A stretch of 64,000 nucleotides of DNA from Pseudomonas oryzagri (lineage in GTDB: Bacteria > Pseudomonadota > Gammaproteobacteria > Pseudomonadales > Pseudomonadaceae), in NCBI RefSeq assembly GCF_020831405.1, contig NZ_JAJHPU010000043.1, forward strand, positions 124,001 through 188,000. Direction: 5' to 3'. Shown piece after piece: positions 60,054-64,000 of the stretch; positions within the stretch are counted from its first letter, which is position 1, and the number at the start of each line of letters is the position of its first letter. The notes beneath the pieces were generated by a model. The model had not been told where the DNA came from, made no database searches, and worked only from the letters and a program-made list of their open reading frames with translations. A program made the position numbers and the translations under genes.

Positions 60054-60354
60054 AATGCGGGTCCGGGCAAGTATCTACGTCGCTGATATCACACGGAAAA
60101 GGGTATTTCCCGCAGAAGCGAGGCTGGCGAGTTCCCGACTTCGGGCGCTTTTTTCCAGGCCTGCGCGCGGGGAGGGCCAGCATTCTTCTTCGCCGGCCGG
60201 CGTTACCGGCCATCGGCTGTCGTGTCGGACCTGGGGCAGGGGCGACTTGATGGACGGGTGGTACGAGGCCTTTCTGGGCAGACGGACGATCCTTGCGCCG
60301 CTGCACGCTGAATTGGAGCGGAGCGTTGCTCTCCATCTCCGGCCGGGACGCACC

Positions 60355-61413
60355 TCAGGGCTTGGCGATGTACTGCTGCCAGCCTTCGCCGATCGCGACT
60401 TTCTGCTTATCCGTGATCGGCTCGAGGAAGTGCAGGCGGCGCAGCTCCTCCTGGCTGGGGACGCTGAGCTTGGGCAACAGGCGGCGGTACTCCTCGCGGC
60501 TCAGGTCGAGGCTTGGGGTGAAGTCGATGGCACGGGCATTACGCACGGCGTTTTCCGGCGCCAGCATGAAGTTGATGAAGCGGTGAGCCAGCTCCGGGTT
60601 CGGTGCATTCGCCGGGATCGCCAGACTGTCGATGAACAGCAGGCCACCTTCGACCGGAATGCTGTAGCGCAGCTTGCCGTCGTTGTTGGCGGCATTGACC
60701 AGGCCGCTCCAGGCCATGCCTGCGCAGACCTTGCCGGTGCGCATCTGCTCGGTGTACGCGGAGAATTCCGGCGGGCCGATGCCGACACCGGCATTGCGGA
60801 TCTGCGGGGCCTCGGCGGCGATCCGGCGCGGTCCGCTGGTGCCGAGACTGCGGCCCTTGTAGGCGAACCAGATGGAAAACACCTCTTCCTCGGCGTTCAG
60901 CAGGCTGAGGCCGCATGCCGACAGGCGCTGCGCCTGCTGCGGTTCGAACAGCAGGCTCCAGCTGTTCGGCGGCTCGCCGCCATACAGCGGGGCGACCAAC
61001 TCGGTGTTGACGAACAGCCCGACCGTTCCCCACATGTAGGGCACCACGTAGCGATGGGCCTGCTGGATCGCCGAGAGTTTGACCTGCAGGTCGGGGTCAA
61101 CGCTGGCGTAATTGCTCAGCGCCTCGGTGCGTACCGGCTGAAGACGCTTTTCCTGCAGCAGTTTGACGAGTACGGAATCGCTGGTGGGGACTATCACGTC
61201 GAAGCGTTCGCCGCCCTCCAGGCTCGCCAGCATTTCCCCGGAAGTGGCGAACTGCCGGTACTCGACCTTGGCGCCGCTTTCGCGCTCGAAGTCGGCGACG
61301 ACTGCCGGGTCGATATAGTCGACCCAGTTGTAGACCTTCAACACCTCCTGCGCCTGTGCCAGCGAGGACATCGTCGCCAGCGGGACTATCACTGCCTTGA
61401 GCCATTCCATCAT
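60355..61413 (-). CDS. PotF/PotD-type periplasmic polyamine-binding protein
   Basis: This 352-residue protein has a signal peptide ending AQAQ and the family start EVLKVYNWVDYIDP. FDVIVPTSDSVLVKLLQEKRL, RYVVPYMWGTVGL and AGMAWSGLVNAANND are typical of spermidine/putrescine-binding proteins. ATG 61413 follows AGGAGAAGCGA. No permease or ATPase genes are adjacent, so it is an orphan binding protein; ligand specificity is not clear. Confidence 0.9.
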   Translation of the reverse strand: MMEWLKAVIVPLATMSSLAQAQEVLKVYNWVDYIDPAVVADFERESGAKVEYRQFATSGEMLASLEGGERFDVIVPTSDSVLVKLLQEKRLQPVRTEALSNYASVDPDLQVKLSAIQQAHRYVVPYMWGTVGLFVNTELVAPLYGGEPPNSWSLLFEPQQAQRLSACGLSLLNAEEEVFSIWFAYKGRSLGTSGPRRIAAEAPQIRNAGVGIGPPEFSAYTEQMRTGKVCAGMAWSGLVNAANNDGKLRYSIPVEGGLLFIDSLAIPANAPNPELAHRFINFMLAPENAVRNARAIDFTPSLDLSREEYRRLLPKLSVPSQEELRRLHFLEPITDKQKVAIGEGWQQYIAKP

Positions 61414-62067
61414 TCGCTTCTCCTGACGCCACATGGCGCCAGGGAGCGAATGCAAGCCCCAGGCCAGCTGCAAAACCCCGTCCTAGACGGCCCGGCGCAA
61501 CGGGGCCCGCCTGCTGGCGAGGTGCGAGCGTTGGTCGCCATGGCGCGCGGCATGCCCTAAAACGAAGCCGGGGCGCCTCGCCGGCGGGCGCTCGCTCGCC
61601 GCTTCGCATCGCCTTTGCCGCTTGCCGCGAGGCCGGGGCTCGGCTCGGCCTGGGCGCGCAGGGCCGGCAGCCCTTATCGCCGGAGACACGCCGTCATTCG
61701 CCGCGCCGACGATCGGCTGTCGTCCTGGGCCAGCAAGACGCTGTCCAAGCCCGGGCGGAGAAGGCGGGCAGCGCAATCGGCGGCAATGGTCGCTTTTTAG
61801 CGGCAGCGGCACGGGGGATCGCTACGTCGATCAGATCGATCCGCCGTTTCGGGAACTGGGTCCGCCCGGGGCGGTCGACCCCAATAGCGATGCGGAGATC
61901 TACTGGACGGTGCTGTCCGAGTCGGCCTGAAGTACGCAGAGCGGGCTGGGTGCAGCGAAGTGGCTTCGCAGTGCGAAGGGGGACGAGTCGTCGGTGGCGG
62001 GGAATGCCTGGCCATCCTCAACGGCGGGTGTCGTCCTGACCTTTCACTCGACTGGGGAGAATTCTCC
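61414..62067. other. Intergenic region with a possible gene remnant
   Basis: No complete gene is supported. A plus-strand frame ending at 61930 finishes with RYVDQIDPPFRELGPP and EIYWTVLSESA, which looks coding, but the part before it has the composition of a shadow frame and no good start. It may be the end of a decayed gene. Confidence 0.35.
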
Positions 62068-62409
62068 ATGAGCAGCTTCGAGATCGAGAGCTGGTGCAAG
62101 CGCCAACCCAACGAGAAATCGGTTCCCATGGGGTTGATGCATTTCTATATCGGCGGCCAAAACCGTCGGGACCTGGAAGAGGCCGAGGCGTACTTGCAGA
62201 ACAGCGGGGAAGACGAGGTGCTGGTTCCGGTCGACTACAACGATCTGGATCTGAAAACACCGCCCGAATGCGGGCCATTGTCCGATTGCCGCTTGCGGGT
62301 CTACCTGCGCAAGGATGACCAGCGCGGGCAATTCCATCTGGTCGGCCACCGCGCCAGCGACGGCAGCCTGGTCTACAGCAACGCGATGCTGATCGACGCG
62401 CTGATGTAG
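62068..62409 (+). CDS. Hypothetical soluble protein
   Basis: This 113-residue protein starts at ATG 62068 after GGGGAGAATTCTCC. It is acidic, with FYIGGQNRRDLEEAEAYLQN and RLRVYLRKDDQRGQFHLVGH segments suggesting a small alpha/beta fold. No signal peptide or membrane helix is seen. The family is not recognised, and neighbours give no clue. Confidence 0.75.
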   Translation: MSSFEIESWCKRQPNEKSVPMGLMHFYIGGQNRRDLEEAEAYLQNSGEDEVLVPVDYNDLDLKTPPECGPLSDCRLRVYLRKDDQRGQFHLVGHRASDGSLVYSNAMLIDALM

Positions 62410-62521
62410 CGTCGGCCTGCCGAGTCTCCAGCGCCCATTCCCGCGCTCCAGGATGGAACGCGGAGCGACGCTCCCCTCGATGGCTCCCCACGCTTGGGTG
62501 GGGGAGCCGGTTCCCTCCCGG

Positions 62522-62980
62522 CTAGCGCTGCTCGCCGAGGATGATCCGCCATTCCTCTTCGCCGACCGGCATCACCGACAGGCGGCTGCCGCGCTGCACC
62601 AGCGGCAGGTTCTCCAGACCGGGCAGGCTCTTGAGGCGGTCGAGGGAGATCAGCCGCGACAGCTTGCGCTCGAACACCATGTCCACGGCTTGCCAGCGCG
62701 GCTTGTCCGGCGTGCTCTTGGCATCGAAGTAGGGCGACTCGGGATCGAACTGGGTCGGGTCGGTGTAGGCGCTGCGCGCCACCCGCACCACGCCGGCGAT
62801 GCCGATGTCCTTGCAGCTCGAGTGGTAGACGAACACCTCGTCGCCCTCGGCCATCGCCGTGAGGAAGTTGCGCGCCTGGTAGTTGCGCACCCCGTCCCAG
62901 CGGATGGGCGTCTGCGGGGCCCTGGCGAAGTCGTCGATGCCGCATTCGGCGGGTTCGGTTTTTGCCAGCCATTTGGCCAT
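62522..62980 (-). CDS. EVE-domain protein
   Basis: This 152-residue protein begins MAKWLAKTEPAECGIDDF and has the EVE-domain landmarks WDGVRNYQARNFL, GDEVFVYHSSCKDIGIAGV and PDKPRWQAVDM. EVE domains belong to the PUA-like superfamily and bind modified bases in RNA or DNA. The length is normal. The start has only a weak ribosome site (AGGACC). Confidence 0.92.
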   Translation of the reverse strand: MAKWLAKTEPAECGIDDFARAPQTPIRWDGVRNYQARNFLTAMAEGDEVFVYHSSCKDIGIAGVVRVARSAYTDPTQFDPESPYFDAKSTPDKPRWQAVDMVFERKLSRLISLDRLKSLPGLENLPLVQRGSRLSVMPVGEEEWRIILGEQR

Positions 62981-63192
62981 GGGCAGGGTCCTGTGCGGAT
63001 AGAGGCGGGCCATCATAATGCAGCCGGGCGGATATGCGGCTCGCCGGGCTGGACAAGCGCGGCCGTGCGCCCTACAAAGACGGCCTCGCGCAGGGCGGAA
63101 AAGACAGAGTCCCTTCCCGCGGGGCCATCGGCTCAGGTGTGCCGTTGGGCGCCATGCAGGCGCATTGTTCGGATCGATAGGCAGGTGGACTT

Positions 63193-63321
63193 GTGAGAAA
63201 GAAGAAACCCGTGGACCCCGTTCGCCAGGCGAACAAGAACCGTGGCTACCGGATCGGCTGGCTGATCGCCCTGGCCGGCATCGTCTGCGGCTTCGCGCTG
63301 GTGGCGCTGAAGCAGGGCTGA
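63193..63321 (+). CDS. Small single-span membrane protein
   Basis: This 42-residue protein starts at GTG 63193 with AGGTGG 8 bases upstream. A basic N-terminus (RKKKPVDPVRQANKNRGYR) is followed by one membrane helix (IGWLIALAGIVCGFALVALK). The positive-inside rule places the N-terminus in the cytosol. Function unknown. Confidence 0.65.
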   Translation: MRKKKPVDPVRQANKNRGYRIGWLIALAGIVCGFALVALKQG

Positions 63322-63381
63322 CAAACCGGTCGCCACGACAAGGCGCTGAGCGCCTCGGGCATGAACGCAAGGAGGCGTCCC

Positions 63382-63789
63382 ATGCTGCCCTACGATCGTC
63401 GTCTCAAACCGCTATCGCGCCAGCTGCGCAACGACATGACCGACGCCGAGCGACGCCTGTGGGCCTGCCTGCGCCGCAAGCAGCTGGGCGGCCTGCAGTT
63501 CTACCGACAGAAGCCGCTGGCCGGCTACATCGTCGACTTCTATTGCGCGGCGGCCCGGCTGGTCATCGAACTGGACGGTTCCCAGCACCATGCGCCGGAA
63601 GCCATCGCCTACGACAACCGGCGCACCCGGGATCTGGAGGCGCTGGGGTTGCGGGTGATCCGCTTCGACGACCGGCAGGTGTTGCGGGAGCTGGGGGCGG
63701 TGCTGGAGGTTATTTGGGGGGAGTTGGGGAGGCTAATCCCCCCCGGCCCCCCTTTTTCAAAGGGGGGAGGGGATGGGTGGGGGGCTTGA
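63382..63789 (+). CDS. DUF559 (Vsr-like endonuclease fold) protein
   Basis: This 135-residue protein has the DUF559 pattern: LRNDMTDAERRLWACLRRKQ, FYRQKPLAGYIVDFYC, RLVIELDGSQHH and GLRVIRFDDRQVL. The fold is that of very-short-patch-repair-like nucleases; activity is not established. ATG 63382 is chosen because a perfect AAGGAGG lies 6 bases before it, while ATG 63361 has none. The last about 15 residues (PPGPPFSKGGG) are encoded by an intergenic-type palindromic repeat. Confidence 0.88.
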   Translation: MLPYDRRLKPLSRQLRNDMTDAERRLWACLRRKQLGGLQFYRQKPLAGYIVDFYCAAARLVIELDGSQHHAPEAIAYDNRRTRDLEALGLRVIRFDDRQVLRELGAVLEVIWGELGRLIPPGPPFSKGGGDGWGA

Positions 63790-64000
63790 GATGTGGGCCA
63801 GGCGCCATATCGCAAAGCACGGAGCCAATCCTGTCTGTAGGGGCGGGGAAACGTCAGGTACAGAGCCGGTTCTCCCAAACTTCCCGATGCCATCTCCCCC
63901 CGATAGACGGAAATTGGTCCGGAATACGCCCGAAGATCCGGTACAGACAGACACCCGCCCTCTCACCCCCCACAGAACCATCCCCCCCTTTGCAAAAGGG
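63747..64000. repeat. Palindromic C/G-run repeats after the DUF559 gene
   Basis: CCCCCCTTT (63747-63755) pairs with AAAGGGGGG (63759-63767). A second copy of the same type begins at 63982 and runs off the window end. Positions 63790-63981 hold no gene I can support. Confidence 0.6.

Larger units (their letters stand above)
58982..60354. other. Long leader and upstream region of polysaccharide locus 2
   Basis: This is the largest gap of the window, 1.37 kb. It contains the ops element (59925-59960), a possible promoter (60026-60053) and, between ops and the first gene, about 940 bases that would be untranslated leader. Positions 59320-59520 are AT-rich. A minus-strand frame ending at 59526 has a protein-like end (MLFTLDELDRNAPGMAPTP), but no start or ribosome site convinced me. 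The part 60054-60354 lies between divergent transcription units. Confidence 0.5.

Noticed and set aside
61622-61930. 102-codon plus-strand gene
   Set aside because: Only the last about 35 codons look coding; kept as a note in the intergenic entry rather than a gene.
1-64000. tRNA, rRNA and CRISPR arrays
   Set aside because: No regularly spaced repeats, cloverleaf sequences or conserved rRNA segments were noticed while reading both strands.

Overview
The window is chromosomal DNA from a GC-rich gammaproteobacterium, most likely Pseudomonas sensu lato (Pseudomonas/Stutzerimonas type). The flanking genes fit that group: a QEGLA-motif protein, a CspA-family protein, CvfB, a periplasmic MsrB-MsrA pair, a group II truncated globin, a VanZ-like protein and an EVE-domain protein. 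No rRNA, tRNA or CRISPR array was seen.

Layout. Positions 1-12.9 kb hold housekeeping and stress genes. An intact IS481-family element (5128-6152) splits a flavin-dependent luciferase-like oxidoreductase gene and is flanked by a perfect 6-bp target duplication, GCTAGG. Positions 13-34.3 kb hold a first surface-polysaccharide locus, almost all on the minus strand. Its order of transcription is: secreted ASRS-tailed protein, outer-membrane barrel, OPX exporter, Wzc-like tyrosine autokinase, PHP-type tyrosine phosphatase, VpsP-like protein, polyprenyl-phosphate sugar-1-P transferase. An AT-rich cassette follows (about 18.3-26.2 kb: aldolase fusion, HAD phosphatase, KdsB, Wzx, sialyltransferase-like GT, Wzy, WecG), then manC, galU and manB. 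A second Wzy/ligase-like protein lies on the plus strand. RfaH is encoded at 34.9-35.4 kb.

Positions 35.8-40.7 kb (plus strand) hold a WbpM-like dehydratase and a DUF1800/DUF1501 pair. Positions 40.7-59 kb (minus strand) hold a second polysaccharide locus that repeats the same export header (ASRS-tailed protein, OPX, Wzc, PHP phosphatase). It continues with TviB/WbpO, a WbpP-type epimerase, Wzx, Wzy, two GT4 enzymes, a CapK/PaaK-like ligase, a PglC-like transferase, a FemAB-like protein, a DegT aminotransferase and an OafA-type acyltransferase. Positions 60-64 kb return to ordinary genes.

How it works together. Each polysaccharide locus has a leader containing a perfect copy of the RfaH recruitment site ops (GGCGGTAGCGTG) just after a small CAGGA/TCCTG stem, and rfaH sits beside the first. 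This suggests one antiterminator drives both long operons. The most novel part is the tightly overlapping set aldolase - HAD - KdsB - CMP-sugar-type glycosyltransferase. It looks like a self-contained route to a CMP-activated ulosonic acid that uses a pyruvate-aldolase-family enzyme rather than a recognisable KdsA or NeuB synthase. That assignment is inference from family membership and gene order.
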